The translations under genes and the position numbers were made by a program. The notes under the pieces are model-generated. The model was given only the letters and a program-made list of their open reading frames with translations, made no database searches and was not told the DNA's origin. From Hyalella azteca (taxonomy: Eukaryota; Arthropoda; Malacostraca; Amphipoda; Hyalellidae), in contig NW_025936130.1 of assembly GCF_000764305.2 (NCBI RefSeq), positions 62,001 to 126,000 on the forward strand: a stretch of 64,000 nt of DNA, in the 5' to 3' direction. Position 1 is the first letter of the stretch. Every line of letters begins with the position of its first letter. Positions 14,375-27,804 of this stretch are shown piece after piece.

Positions 14375-14684
14375 CGGTGCCCTGACCGGTGCCATCCTTA
14401 GTATAACCGTATATCCTTAGTATCCATTCTACGGTGCCCTGACCAAGCCGTCCTTAGTATCCATTCTACGGTGCCCTGACCAAGCCGTCCTTAGTATCCA
14501 TTCTACGGTGCCCTGACCAAGCCGTCCTTAGTATCCATTCTACGGTGCCCTGACCAAGCCGTCCTTAGTATCCATTCCACGGTGCCCTGACCAAGCCGTC
14601 CTTAGTATCCATTCCACGGTGCCCTGACCAAGCCGTCCTTAGTATCCATTCCACGGTGCCCTGACCACGCCGTCCTTAGTATCA
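14375..14684 (+). repeat. 37-bp minisatellite
   Basis: About seven near-identical units of gccgtccttagtatccattc plus tacggtgccctgaccaa. The last three full units share a t-to-c change (ttccac). Confidence 0.96.
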
Positions 14685-14861
14685 CAGCCGTTCATGCACC
14701 TCATACTCAAGTCATTCATAAGCAAGTTTTGGCGCCACGAACGTGCTTTCTCATCTCACCAGACCGAGAAGCCGCCATGCATGCATGGTGTTGTGGGGCA
14801 CAAGCTGTCGCCTTTCTCGCTGAACGCGTCGAGAGCGAAAGTGCTTATAATGTACGCGCCA

Positions 14862-15036
14862 ACCGCTGGTCCAGCAGCGTCGCACGTACTGTGCCTCATG
14901 CCGCTGTGCTGGATAACACCCAGGAATAACGTTCACGTAGCAATGGACCGCTGGTCCAGCAGCGTCGTACTGTGCCTCATGCCGCTGTGCTGGACAGCTC
15001 CCTGCAGGAATGACGTTCACGTACCGATGGACCGCT
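14862..15036 (+). repeat. 84-bp tandem duplication
   Basis: The stretch accgctggtccagcagcgtc, followed by ctgtgcctcatgccgctgtg, occurs twice, and a third copy begins at about 15,030. It is GC-rich compared with its surroundings. The overlapping reading frames are explained by the repeat. Confidence 0.88.
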
Positions 15037-16266
15037 TGTTCCTATTCTTCTTAGCTAGGCGTTATTCTATTCGACGAGTCTTCATTACTCACATTGAACA
15101 ATACTGTCATTATTCTTATTTATTTGATTCAATATTAACACGCTAACCCGAGTCGAGGAACAAAAGTATAGACAAGGAAAACTCTTCTGAAAAATTACTT
15201 TTTTCATGTTCGCATCGTCCGTTGTAGTGTATCGAGATGTGAGCCCCTCGGGAAGGATCGGCTACATAAATTTTCTATTAATATTTTTAACATCGAGTCA
15301 TGAAACTTAGCTGTAACTTTTGGACGAAATAACTGCAAAACTGGTGCTATTAATGTTGGCTTAACTGAATTCTGCACGGAGTGAAACGTTGAAGTTTATA
15401 TTATTCGCTTGAAATTTCGGTACTAATTTTATTTATCGTGAAACAGTAAACTTAACGAAAGTTTATTAATGATATAAAGAGTAATGATCGCGCCAGTTAA
15501 AGTGTCAAGGAGTCATATATAGGCTCCTAATATTCTTTCGTCTTAAAAATAATTTGCATGGGGCCTTTCTTTCTGCATGCGCTAATGTTTTGCCCAGCAT
15601 TTCTAGTTGTCAAGTTTTTGTGCGGTTCTGCTCTTCCTGGTGGTGACTCATCGCTGAGTCCAGCTAGCCCTCATTGCGACGTTGGTACGGTACCTCATCA
15701 AACCGGACTTGCTGATCTTGAGCAGTTCCACGTTACCCTTTTGAATTTCAATTGAGATGGAATTGCTTTTGCTTCCTTACGAAACTCAGAGACAATGAAT
15801 TTTTGGTAGGTTTTGATTTTGTGGAGGATTCTTTCCGTACGCATTGAGCTGAACTCTTTGGTGCCTGCCTGCGCAGCTCGGCAGCCTCGATGCTTCTCTC
15901 TAAACCTGTTCGAAAGTTCTTCCCGTCACCGATCGGTCAACAAGGCATACTATGTACGCATCACACGTGGCCTGTAGCCGAAATTTATGATAAAATAACA
16001 CTTCTCGTCTTTAACTCTGAGTCTGTCTGATGCATCAATGTCTCTTGCAATGTTTTGTGAAGCGCTGTGTCGGTTTGCCTCATGACTAGGAATGTCAACT
16101 TGAAATGGCATAGCAGTAATAATTTAATATTCTTGAAGTGCTGAACTCGCGTTGTTTACGCTTTAATACTAACGATATGCTCGGATCACCACTGTGTTTG
16201 TTGATCTATAGCCGTTACGGAAAAAATCTGCGTCGTCGCATACGTGGAACTATGTTTCTTTGCACC

Positions 16267-16410
16267 TTCAATAATTAGCTCTAATGCTTTCAATAATTAG
16301 CTCTAATGCTTTCAATAATTAGCTGTAATGATTTCAATAATTAGCTCTAATGCTTTCAATAATTAGCTCTAATGCTTTCAATAATTAGCTCTAATCCTTG
16401 TATTAATTAG
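16267..16410 (+). repeat. 22-bp minisatellite
   Basis: Six units of ttcaataattagctctaatg plus ct, nearly identical. Confidence 0.95.
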
Positions 16411-17504
16411 CTTTCTGTCCTTCACTGGATGCAAAGAATTCATGTACGCTGAACACTTGCACGACTCCATGATGCTAACACGCTCTGTATGAATTAGAGA
16501 AGGGTCCGCTAGTTATATTACAGAAAACGCGATATTATTATTACAGTTTTCCCGTTTTTATTCTTGTTAGTTAATTTGTTCTACTTACTTTCAGGGAAAT
16601 AATCAAAGCGTGCGTGTTGTGCATGTGAATGGACACCATATCTGTTTCGTCTTTTTGTGCACACTCATGCATGATGTTCGTTAGTAGCGATTTATGGTGC
16701 CGTTTTCTTTGCTACATATGTTAGGAGGAGGCCTTCGATCAACCGGTGCTAATATGGCTCAGTAGTATTTTGTATGAAGATTTTGGCAGAATTTCTTTAA
16801 AATTGGAAAGCCGATGTATAGAAATTGTTATTAGTTGCGTGCTCCTCAGCACGTATACTCCGTCCGACACATGTCACGCTCACGGATTTCACTTGTGGGA
16901 CTTAGCGTGAAATTCTACTTCGCGATATCTCGATCTGTTGTTGCAACATGGTGTTTCAACCGTGCTGTTTCCATACTTTAGTCGAAGATACATTGCGTTC
17001 TTCCGTTTTCAAATGTATTTTTTATCAATATATCTTTCGAAATTTGTGTTATGGTAATTTAAGGGGCCAAATTTTTGTGCCAAGAATCGTAATCAGCCGA
17101 CTTGCACTCGAGTCTTTTCGTAGCGAAGATGTGTGTTCAGATTTATTGTTTATAAATATATATGTTAACACTGAAGTAATGAAATTTGTCATTTTTTACT
17201 TCTCATTTAGACTCGGTTATTTTTTCGAATTCAAACTTTTTGAGGCTCTTCATTTCTTTTTTATCTGTAACTAATTCTTATAACTAACTTTGTGGCGGTA
17301 TATCTTGCTTTGTTCTGAGATACATGGCATTTTTACTCAATTCTTACGAACCCTCCGTCGAAGCTCGGCATGCTTGATCCCAAGACTTGCTATGGCTCTA
17401 GTCTCGTTTTCTAAACGCTCTCTATACATTTTCTTGTCATAAGTTTTTTTTTCGTATCCCGTTCGCAATCGATTGTTGTTACAAGATGACATTCACGTGT
17501 TTAA

Positions 17505-17605
17505 AGTTCTTAGAATAATTACTATAAGGTTACTTAAATAATTAAAGATAAAGATACTTAGATACTTTAAAGATAATTAAAGATAAAGTTACTTAGATAA
17601 TTTGA
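17505..17605 (+). repeat. AT-rich short tandem repeat
   Basis: Units share aattaaagataaagttactt and agata and occur about three times. Confidence 0.7.
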
Positions 17606-18134
17606 ACCGTCGTAAGAAATTAGGAAGAGTTGTGGCCTATGACGCCTGTGATGCTTTTTATCTTATATAGGCCATCACAAGGAAGCATTTACATTTTTTT
17701 CTTCTACAAATTTTCGATGTTCTCTTGTTATGTATTTTTTTGCGTGCTCCTCTGTGAGTAAATAACTAAGAATAAAAATGCATACCCTGGTCCACTAATT
17801 TTATAAGCATTCGTACACGATAGCGTTGGCGCCGCGGCGTCGCGTGGCGATCTACTGCAAATTTTTAACCATGACATTAGCATATGTAACGCCATCGTAT
17901 TCATCGTGTAAGTCATCGTATAAAAACAAATACTTATAAACTCGCCTGTTCAACGGGATTTGCGTTAGTAAAGCATTATAACTTTACGACCCATAAAAGT
18001 ATTTGAGAAACGTACTAATAATTAATATAATAATAAGTTTTGTCTGGCTGTTTTTAAATCGCTCGTATAAACAGAGAGGGTTTTCTGGGATGAACAGCTG
18101 CCTGTTTCTTGGGTTGCGCCTCGTTTTGAACTTG

Positions 18135-18290
18135 AATTATTTGCTATTAATATTATTAAACAAACTTTAATAATATTAATTATTAATATTTTTAATTAAA
18201 TTTTAATAATGTTAGCTATTAATATTATTAAATAAACTTTAATAATATTAACTATTGATATTCTTAAATAAAATTCAATAGTAAATACTT
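18135..18290. repeat. AT-rich direct and inverted repeats
   Basis: ctattaatattattaaa and ctttaataatattaa alternate two to three times. The two phrases are partly complementary, so the stretch can fold. Confidence 0.75.
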
Positions 18291-20554
18291 GAAAATGACT
18301 AATAAGACTGAATGTAATCAATTGTTGTCTTTCTTTCGTTGAAGACCTAAGTCTGGTCTCGTCTTCCCACGCTTGGCGTGCATGTGTTATCTCCAGGCTT
18401 CCTCTGCCGACCTTTAATTTCTAATTGACCTGAGCATCGGATGCTTCCTCTACAGGACAATGGCCTTCAGCAAGGAGGTAAACTCTGCTTGTATTGCACT
18501 TTAACAAGAGGATGGCTCATCAAAACAAAGGTGATGGGTTAATTTTGTTTTATTGCATATTTGTGGTGCGACGATTAAAGAAAAATAATCGTAGCTCTGA
18601 GACTAGCTTATTGATGAAGTCGTTTAGCTGCGAGAGTTGGCGTTTGTTTGGTAACGCTCATATATTTGTTTGCTTTTACGGTTCAATTGTTTGTTTCACG
18701 TACATTGCACATTTACAAGTAAGGGATCGAGCTGCAGTGTCTGAGTTACAGAAAAAGTCACTTGTAACTAATTTAGTTCAAGAATTTGTGGTAAACGATA
18801 GACTTATTTAATTCTTGAAGTAACGCGAGAGTTGAACGGCTTATGTTCAGAAAATTATAGTATCGAATGTTATTGACTAACTGCTAACATGCTTTATTTT
18901 TATAAGAGCCGCAGGTCTGTAAGAAAAGCTATTGCACGAGTTGTTGGTATTATTATTAAACTGCATATGCTAATAGCAATGGCAAAAATGGTCTCTGCGA
19001 CATCCTTCCTTTCATGACGGACTCATAATCGTTTGAAACAATTTTCAGATTGTTAAAGCCTATACATGCGTTTCCGTGAGAACATTTTTACTCCGTATGC
19101 ACGTTCTCCACGACGATTCAATTTGTTATTGGGTTTCCATTAGAGCCAAGTATTACGCTGGTAAATTGAGATGCTTATTATGCAGGGGCTATTCTTAATA
19201 TTGTTAAATAACTTCAATAAAATAACCAGGAATATTTAGTAATTACGCTCTATTTAAATCGAATCGTGTCGGAAGGAGCATTATTTTACAATTATTGGTA
19301 TTGTTGAGTAATTTAGTGGTTCATTAATGAAAGTTCGGTCGAAAACTTTATATTAAAAATGTTCTTGTTCAGTTTTTTTCAGTGAGCCGAACAATGTTTT
19401 TTTGCTTGAGTCAGTAGATCGAAAAGCAAGCTTCCAAAACACACTTTTTTGTTATAATTCCATATTATTTGCTTAATTGGCTCGTTTCCTGCGCGAATAA
19501 TCAGTATTCAGAAACGTGATTTCTGTACAAACATTTTACTGCCGTTCGCTACTGGAGGGCCTGCAGCTGTAAACTTGCGTTTATACATTCACATAATTAT
19601 TGTTTCCTTTAGCGTTTCATAATCATTCGTTCTGAATAATCATATCCACGAAAATTATAACGAACATTTTAAAATTCACCCAGTTTTTTGGCTCACCACC
19701 CGTCAAACTTTTTACCCGTTATTTCATCATCCTTCAAATTTATCAAATGTGCTTTTGCGCCCACAACACACAATTTCATAGTCGTATTTAGGGTGACGAA
19801 AGTACTTTTAATCACAATTGGCTTTCTAATTTAATATTCATATATGCGACATGCGTTTATTTCTTTTGGAATAATTCTGGTGAGCAATCCTGTGAGATCA
19901 TATAAAAAGTTTTATTATACTTTCCACCTAATCAATTTTAATGCTTTAGTCGTCAAGAGTTTTCATGTGAGACTTCCCTATTAAATTTTTATGATATATA
20001 CCGCTTTCTTTGAAGTTATCTATCTACATTCGACGATAAATTGGTATCTTGTTATTCGTAAATGTTCATTCTGATCCCTAAAGTTAACTTCATATTTCTC
20101 GCCACCATTGTCCCAGTCTCCACCAGCATCATTAAATTACCAAACCTCGATCAAAGAAGAGCCGCAAATACCCTGGGATTGAAGATTTCTCCAGAACCGG
20201 TTGATTTTTTCATCATGAAGCCATTCATTTCAGTGCTGATTGCCGTTCACGTATAATTGGTAGAGTTGACCACTCCTAGGCTGCCATTCATTTAGAGGAG
20301 CTCTCTCGAGCACAATGCCAGCGATTTACATCATTAAAAACTGCCTTGCGGCTCTTCATTAGCGCATGCCTCTTCTCTTCATGTAGGCTGTTTGCGTTCC
20401 ATAAAGTAATTTGCCCAAGATTACTTCTGTATATTATCAATCACTTCTATTTCAATCCCATGCTGCTAAGTACCTTCATAATGATGAGCTTTTTACTCTT
20501 GCCTTAAGCTTGCTTTCTACTGTGTGTTTCATTTTGTATGTATACTGTATTTCT

Positions 20555-20640
20555 TGTTTACTTGTCGATTGATTGTTTACTTATTGATTTCTTATTTACT
20601 TGTTGATTGTTGTTGTTGATTTCTTGTTTACTTGTTGTGT
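20555..20640 (+). repeat. ttgtttacttgttgat-type repeat
   Basis: Four to five imperfect units of cttgtttacttgttgattg. Confidence 0.8.
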
Positions 20641-21952
20641 CAGCCGCACGTATCCAGGATACGTTTTACAAACATGTCTCGTCATATGTCTACCTCACCA
20701 CACTTTATTTTTTCTCCCTCTTTATTTTCAACGTCTGGGACGGGCGAAATGTTTGCAACCTCTCGTGGTTTCCTGTTCGTACCTCAGACTCCGCCACAAC
20801 TCTTCCAAGAACTCAATTTCATCGATAACTTTTTTCCTTCTTATTCTACTCGTTGAACTCCGTTTTTTTATCCTAAATTTTTGCGTTTATTAGAAGTTTT
20901 ATTTTGTTGTGTTCGTCTGACATTCAAAAGGATTTCTTGGCTAAGGACTTTTTTATTGTCTCGTAACCACTAACCAGACTTAGTAATTTCTGTTCATTAG
21001 TTCAATTCTTGTTTTTTTCACAAACGTGTTTTGCAAGTTTTCAATATTACGTAATATAAGGTAAATTTGTATCACCAGTTTTTGACTCAAATTCATGGAA
21101 TTCTGTGTACCCTACAAACAATTTATTGCACGTGCTTCTACTCCCACAACTCACAATTTCTAAGCCATATTTAGCATTGCACGAAAGTATCTTCTTTTAT
21201 CTCAATAAGCTCATTTGGGACCGTGTTTCTTGTTCACAATTTTAATTGAAGATATTGTCGATAGTACGAAAGCAAGGCAGGATGACTAGCACAACGTGTT
21301 CGGTTACCGCTCTTAGCTTCTAAGTGCTCATGGTCCCCTACATCTAATTGCTAATCTGACGATGTCGGCTGGGTCTGCTTAGGCCTATCTCTGCCTGCTG
21401 ATCGTGCCGCCGAATTTACTACGCGGTTCAGCGTCGGACGCTCCCATGAAACCTGAGTCCAATTCAGAGACACTTTTTTCAAAGACTCTTTTTACTTCGA
21501 GACACTTTTTATGTGTCTCGAAGTTTTAATGTAATCGGGGGAGTTCTCCTCTCGCTGGTTAACAAAGAATAAAAAGATAAATAAATAATCTTCTCAAGTC
21601 AGCAACGAAGACAGTCTGAATATTTGGGAAAGTCTGAAATACATAACCCATGCATTTAATTTCTTCTCGTTTGACGCTCATAGTAGTGAAGATGGTCTTT
21701 GTCGTTCGCGATGATCTCCGTTGATATTTGTCTCAATATTACAGCTTTTCTTGGGTCTGCCCGCGCCTAGCCGAGAGCACTCGACTAACCCACACGGTTT
21801 TTAAGCCATATTTATCGCCCATCATGTTGCCAACATGTCTAGATTGGAAGCAGGTTCTGGCGGAGCCACGCAGTCTAGTCTCTGCCCTGACCAGACTCTT
21901 CTTTGCCCCCTCATTCCCCCCCGCATCAACTTTGGATTCTTCCCTTCCCCTT

Positions 21953-22327
21953 NCCTGATGCTGGTCTGTAAGCTCCAGCACCTGATGCTGGTCTGTAAGC
22001 TCCAGCACCTGATGCTGGTCTGTAAGCTCCAGCACCTGATGCTGGTCTGTAAGCTCCAGCACCTGATGCTGGTCTGTAAGCTCCAGCACCTGATGCTGGT
22101 CTGTAAGCTCCAGCACCTGATGCTGGTCTGTAAGCTCCAGCACCTGATGCTGGTCTGTAAGCTCCAGCACCTGATGCTGGTCTGTAAGCTCCAGCACCTG
22201 ATGCTGGTCTGTAAGCTCCAGCACCTGATGCTGGTCTGTAAGCTCCAGCACCTGATGCTGGTCTGTAAGCTCCAGCACCTGATGCTGGTCTGTAAGCTCC
22301 AGCGCCTGATGCTGGTCTGTAAGCCAA
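21953..22327. repeat. 27-bp satellite array next to an undetermined base
   Basis: Almost 14 near-identical units (ctgatgctggtctgtaagct plus ccagcac) start one base after the only N of the window, at 21,953. Each unit junction holds a CCAGCA..TGCTGG inverted repeat. Because 27 is a multiple of three, reading frames stay open through the array on both strands; these are not genes. Confidence 0.97.
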
Positions 22328-22434
22328 GGCGTGCGCAGTACCAGTGGCGTGCCAAGTGTCACGTACGGAGCGGCGCTGTAGATCACTTCCCTGTGCGTTA
22401 ATTTGTGAGAGAACTGGCGTCTCGTGGCACAATG

Positions 22435-22556
22435 TGTTGGCCGTGCGTATTGTGCGCCCATGTGTTGGCCGTGCGTATTGTGCGCCCATGTGTTGGCCGT
22501 GCGTATTGTGCGCCCATATTGACCGTGCGTATTGTGCGCTCATATGTTATAGGCCG
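22435..22556 (+). repeat. 28-bp minisatellite
   Basis: Four units of tgttggccgtgcgtattgtg plus cgcccatg. The last units are degraded. Confidence 0.93.
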
Positions 22557-22641
22557 TGCTTATGAGCTGGTCGGGCGCTGGCCATGAGGCTGCTATCTTT
22601 CGATCACGTAGCGCCCAAGCCTCTACGTATTCTGCGCATCT

Positions 22642-22803
22642 TTCCTACAACCCAGACACCATGCCACTCGAGAGTAACCCTTACAAACCTAGATAGCATT
22701 CTGCAACCCAGACACCATGCCATCCGAGAGTAACCCTTACAACCTAGATAAATTTCTGCAACCAAGACACATGCCACGCTAAAGCAACCAATACAACCCA
22801 TGC
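22642..22803 (+). repeat. ~55-bp repeat, three units
   Basis: Units run from caacccagacaccatgccac to agtaacccttacaacctaga. Confidence 0.9.
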
Positions 22804-22857
22804 ACGCATCATCCTGCGACCAAACGTCACTCCGTAACCCAACGCCACTACACAGAC

Positions 22858-23030
22858 AAACGTCACTCCACGAGCAGCCTTCACTCCGCACCCCATCACT
22901 CCACACCCCACCGTCACTCCGCACCCCATCACTCCACACCCCACCGTCACTCCGCACCCCTTCACTCCACACCCCACCGTCACTCCGCACCCCTTCACTC
23001 CACACCCCATCACTCCACACCCTAAGGGTC
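22858..23030 (+). repeat. 33-bp C-rich minisatellite
   Basis: Units of cactccgcaccccatcactc plus cacaccccaccgt, with a shorter 16/17-bp sub-unit (cactcc(g/a)caccccat). Confidence 0.93.
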
Positions 23031-23600
23031 CTCCCACAATCCCTGACGCCATTCATAAGGATATACTCTTCTCGATCAGCTGCTCGGCCACACTCGCACG
23101 CCAGCTCGTGTAGGTGCAGGAGTGTACAACCACCGTCTCACGGCCTAATACTTAACACCGTCCCTGCATTTGGCTACGATTCTATTCATGTTAACTGTCG
23201 ATTATAATAGGCTTTGCGATCATAATAGCCTTTGGTGCGGGCCTAAGCTGATTTTTAATATTTGCTGATAAGAAACTTAGCGGCACAAGAAACGTTCGCT
23301 TCACAATATATAAAGATTTCCATTGGTTTGGCCTGTATGATAATTTGATTGGTTTGTAGTCTCAGTTCTTCAATACTAGAGTCTCTTGAGATAATTCACA
23401 ACTCGAAAAGGTAAGAACATGTTTTCTATACCCCTGATTTTAATTATAAACTGATGTGCAACGTTCATTTTAAGAAAATTATGAATTCATCAACACAAAC
23501 TACAAATTTTATTTAAATAATTACGTCCCCTAGAGAAAATATGGTTTTCATTTGTCTTAATAATATTCCTAAAACTATACCTATGCCCGATGAGCTTTAA

Positions 23601-23833
23601 CCCTCTACCGCCGTATGTCACTCTCTGGGAACACAATTTTCAACTTCAATTATACGTAAACTATTGAGTGTAGCAACCTGAAGACGTTTGTACGCAAAAG
23701 AGAACATTTTAAAGTTATCGTACGTAGCGGCAACCATCAGTGCAAGTCATTTAGCGTTCACTAGATCGTATCCTTTTTGGGAAGTAGGCTTGTGACAATA
23801 TTGCTCCGGTTACTCGTGTCAGGCGGTAGAGGG
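23601..23833 (+). mobile_element. piggyBac-type MITE, copy 1 (intact termini)
   Basis: This 233-bp element has perfect 12-bp terminal inverted repeats (CCCTCTACCGCC and GGCGGTAGAGGG) and is flanked on both sides by TTAA (23,597-23,600 and 23,834-23,837). TTAA duplication plus CCC/GGG ends is the signature of piggyBac-superfamily transposition. It has no coding capacity and so is non-autonomous. Confidence 0.93.
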
Positions 23834-23837
23834 TTAA

Positions 23838-26800
23838 GGATGACCGACATATTTACTTATTTCGTCTTCGCGGCATCACCGCATCTTCCTCTGCTATTTA
23901 CACGTTCCATGACAGAACTAAAAACCCCATGCTATGAATATTTTCACTTTTGACAACGTACAGTTTACACTTTAGACTTCAGGTTCACTTATACATTAGG
24001 CTAGTCCCCGGTTGCATCACGTGTTCTTATTTGCAAGAGTCGCTTTCGTTACCCAACTCTTTACTCCGTAACCTTTAGACGCGCTCTCGAGGTGTCTGTG
24101 ACATGAAGTGGCCACTAATTGCCGCCCTAACTACACACTCAATTCGAGGCACCCGTAATTGATTTGCCTTTTCTTCCCATGTTGTAATCAGTGATGGATT
24201 ACCTGCTGTCTAAATCGGTATCCTGCCCGGTAAGGTTTTGTCAACCTCATGTTGCCATTTTATTGTATAACGCGATAAATTTTGAGATGCATATGAGGTC
24301 GAAGTAAATACGATTTTTGATTTGTTTTGTGATATGATTTCAGTTAAATGATGCTTCGGTGCTTACGCTCTGGTGTGCTTTTTGCATCATGGAAAGGAAA
24401 TGTATACGTATATAGTATGTAAAAATTACAGTACTAAAGGCAAATGTCTATTGCAACTATACATAGTATATTATCAGCTTTGTCGTCCATTAGATTCAAG
24501 AGATAATGGTTTTCTACGCTGGGTATTCCTATACCATTACCATATGTACCCTTGATTTGATCGTTAGAGTTTGTTATTCAAGTCATGCACGATACCACTC
24601 ATGGGGAGTTTCAGACGCTCACTCACTTCTTATTCCACGAGTGACCCACATACTTCTTTCTAAGCCAAGAGTGTGGAGCTCGTCCAGCTTTTGTGATGAG
24701 GTGTCCTAGGTCGGCCGCTCTGTAATTTGCCCAGCGGGACTCCCTGGCTCATGAAGGTGCGGCTTATTCCCCAAAAAGTTTTTCCGCGTCACAAACAGAA
24801 AAAGTGTTGGCTCTCCGCGGTGTGGCTTTGTCGCGTTCACACTTTCTACCAAGTTATGTTACTAGTACTAACGCGCCTATTATCATTTACGCAGTTAAGG
24901 TGGTATAATGTACAAATTTACGTATTTTTAATGCCTATGCACGAGAATAATGACTTCGTAACGAATTCCTAACGAGTCTGTGGCCAGCCATTGGAGCTTC
25001 ATGTGAACGCGGTGTTCGAGCCAGACACTTGCCGATAGCGTCAGGAAACAACAAAGAGAAGCTTTCCACTTACCGCCTAATTGCTTGCGATTGAAGTGAT
25101 GGCTACATGGACCCGTATTTAAGAACTGCTGCCCATTCATTTTATTCGGCCGTAACTTACTGGTTCGTATACCTCCTCTTTTCTGTCGTCGTGTGCGTCT
25201 TCGTTGAAGGTACCTGAGAGCTTACAGACTATATTCGTGGTATTGTCCTGGTTTTGCTTTACTTATTACGTGGAGGAAATGCTTTCAGTGATTAAATCAG
25301 GCACATGTTCCGTTTAAACCAATTCTGAGGATTGCTATGACGTTCAACGTTGAATCACGTTCAAAGAGTTTGTTTTCTTCTGATGGTTTACTTCCTTGTC
25401 TTTATAGTAATGAGCTCTTATTTTTTTCATGGGTTGTTAGAGCGGAGATAATCCAGAGTCACCTGAGCTTTTAATCTTTTCGCTTCAAGTTTTTACGACC
25501 CTTGCCCCCCATTGTGGAAACACCTGGGAATGTTCCTCTGTTTTATGGCCTACCTGTGCAAACTGCACCGAAGAAGCTCCGCATTATGCATGTGCCGGTT
25601 ATAGCTATTGTTTATGTGTCCTGGTCGGGTACTGTTTACCCGAGTCCAGGGATTACTCATTTTACTACTCTTTCCCTTCGGTTTTTTGATACCTTTAGGA
25701 GTTGAGACTTGTTTCTCGGTTCAACGGTTACCAAATAACATTTGAACGAGTTTTTTTCATCAGCGGTTATTTTTTGTGTATTTGTCGTACTAATTTTCAG
25801 CCGTTGAAAATTGGCCCTCGTATTTCGGGTAAACTCGCTAGGTGGCGAAGAACATAGAAAAAAATCGGGTTTCCCTGCCTAGATCGCTTATGCAGGCTTT
25901 CGCAGACTCGAGATCAACAGTTCGCTATCATGATCGAAGCTAAGTGGCCGCTCTGCTTTCTCTGGGCGATTGTCTTCTCCAATCATTGCAATTTTTCACG
26001 CGAAACTATCATATGCCCAAGAGGATAAGTGAAAGGTAAAATTGATGCCCTCCGAGCCCGAGGTCTCATGCCCAGCACGGGTCTTTGAGGACTCCTTCAA
26101 ATTCCCTTTCATGACGCGAAACTTGATATTCTTGCTTAGCCAGCCAGTCCCTATTGTATATGCTGGACAGATCCTTGGCGGTCCACTTCACACCGGCACG
26201 TCTTAGTGCTGAAAGTTTATGTATGCAAGAGAGTGTGTCACGACTACCAAGTGTATATAGGCACATGTATATAGTACCCAAAACCAACAATTGCGTAAAT
26301 CGTGAACAATCGTTCGACATAAGCTCATTTACGCTGTAAAATATATTTCGTTATGACCTCATTTATGACCTTATTAAGCGTGTTGATCGTAGTTGGCAAT
26401 AATTGCGAAGTTTACCTCGTACGCTTCCAGATTTTATCATCAGCGTACTAAAATTTCCTGGAATTATTGCTCAGTATTACAATGCTTATTTGTTGTCCAA
26501 ATTGGATTGGGCTGATCTCTGCACGGACGTTCTAGTTGAGAACTGACTGGCTGCATGTATACAAAATACATAAGTAAACCATCTCATATCAATGAGTTCA
26601 ATTTTCCTCAGAAATCAAATCTGTCATTATAAATTCGCATGAGAAGAATTCTTGTCATTCTACTTACGTGCAAACGCTTATTTACATGATCGATAAATTT
26701 CTCACCATATCATGAATTCTCTTTAATTTGGACGAGGTCACGCGCAATATAATTTCTCATTACTGCAGAGGAGCTATGCCTACAGCAGAGCTTATCACTG

Positions 26801-27240
26801 TACATACAAATTAATATAAAAAATACGCAATTTTAAGGCCTTTTTGCATTTAATCCCACACTGAAAGTCCCCACTTCAATTTTAAACCTACAGGCATGGC
26901 ACAAATCCATCTAGTTACAACACCACCATGTTCCTTTGTATTCCATGCACTCGCGCCTAAAGGTTCTTGTTCATACGCTCCAATCCAACAGAAGTACTAT
27001 CCGACCATCGGCCAGCGATAATTCACATTTGGTATTAACACATGACCATCTATCATGCTTTACCAGACGAGCATCAATTGTTTTCATTCGTTCTAAAGAC
27101 GCTGAATTAAGTCTTGAGCAATCAATTCAGTACTACCTTGTTCAAGTTTAGGCTTCATGATTAGAAAATTCGAGGAAACGTTTTAATTGGAGTAATGGCG
27201 GCACCAAGTTGCAACAGATACCATCAGTTAATGTAATAAA
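23838..27240. other. No gene recognised
   Basis: No repeat or long frame stands out between MITE copy 1 and the AGC-rich minisatellite. Confidence 0.55.
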
Positions 27241-27496
27241 TGACTGCAGAAATGAAAACAATTGACCACAGTAACGAAGCTGCAGAAGCCGAAACCATCA
27301 GTCGCCTTGAAATCAGTTGTAATAGCCACACTATCAACAATGGCATCAGCAGTAGTCACGCAGGAAACAGCAATCATGCATGGTATAAGAATGATAGTAG
27401 CAAAAGAAGCTCCAAAAGCAGCAGAAGCCACACTCAGGAACACCAAATCAGTAGCCCCGAAAGAAGCAGTGGCAGCTATCCCATTCCACACCAGTA

Positions 27497-27804
27497 ATAG
27501 CAGTATCAGTAGCAGCAGCGGGATCAGCATCAAGGAAAGTAGCAGCAGCGGGATCAGCATCAAGGAAAGTAGCAGCAGCGGGATCAGCATCAACGAAAGT
27601 AGCAGCAGCAGTAGCCACGAAAGTAGCAGCAGCAGTAGCCACGAAAGTAGCAGCAGCAGTAGCCACGAAAGTAGCAGCAGCAGTAGCCACGAAAGTAGCA
27701 GCAGCAGTAGCTAAGAAAGTGGCAGCAGCAGTAGCCACGAAAGCAGCAGCAGCAGTAACCACGAAAGCAGCAGCAGTAGCCACGAAAGTAGCAGCGCCGA
27801 CGGT
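27497..27804. repeat. AGC-rich compound minisatellite (30-bp then 24-bp units)
   Basis: Three 30-bp units (agcagcagcgggatcagcat plus caaggaaagt) are followed by about eight 24-bp units (agcagcagcagtagccacga plus aagt). It is open in several frames on both strands. I see no splice or start context to support coding. Confidence 0.93.

Larger units (their letters stand above)
16411..21952. other. No gene recognised; AT-rich spacer
   Basis: It holds the AT-rich repeats listed separately. The stretches 19,745-19,830 and 21,120-21,210 share diverged phrases (cccacaac(a/t)cacaatttc and cgaaagta), probably two old copies of one element. Confidence 0.55.

Noticed and set aside
14375..14684. CRISPR-like regular repeats
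   Set aside because: Units are directly contiguous with no unique spacers, and the window is eukaryotic. The same holds for all other arrays.
21739..22543. Long frames of up to 240 codons on both strands
   Set aside because: Produced by the 27-bp array, whose length is a multiple of three. They cross the N and have no non-repeat coding support.
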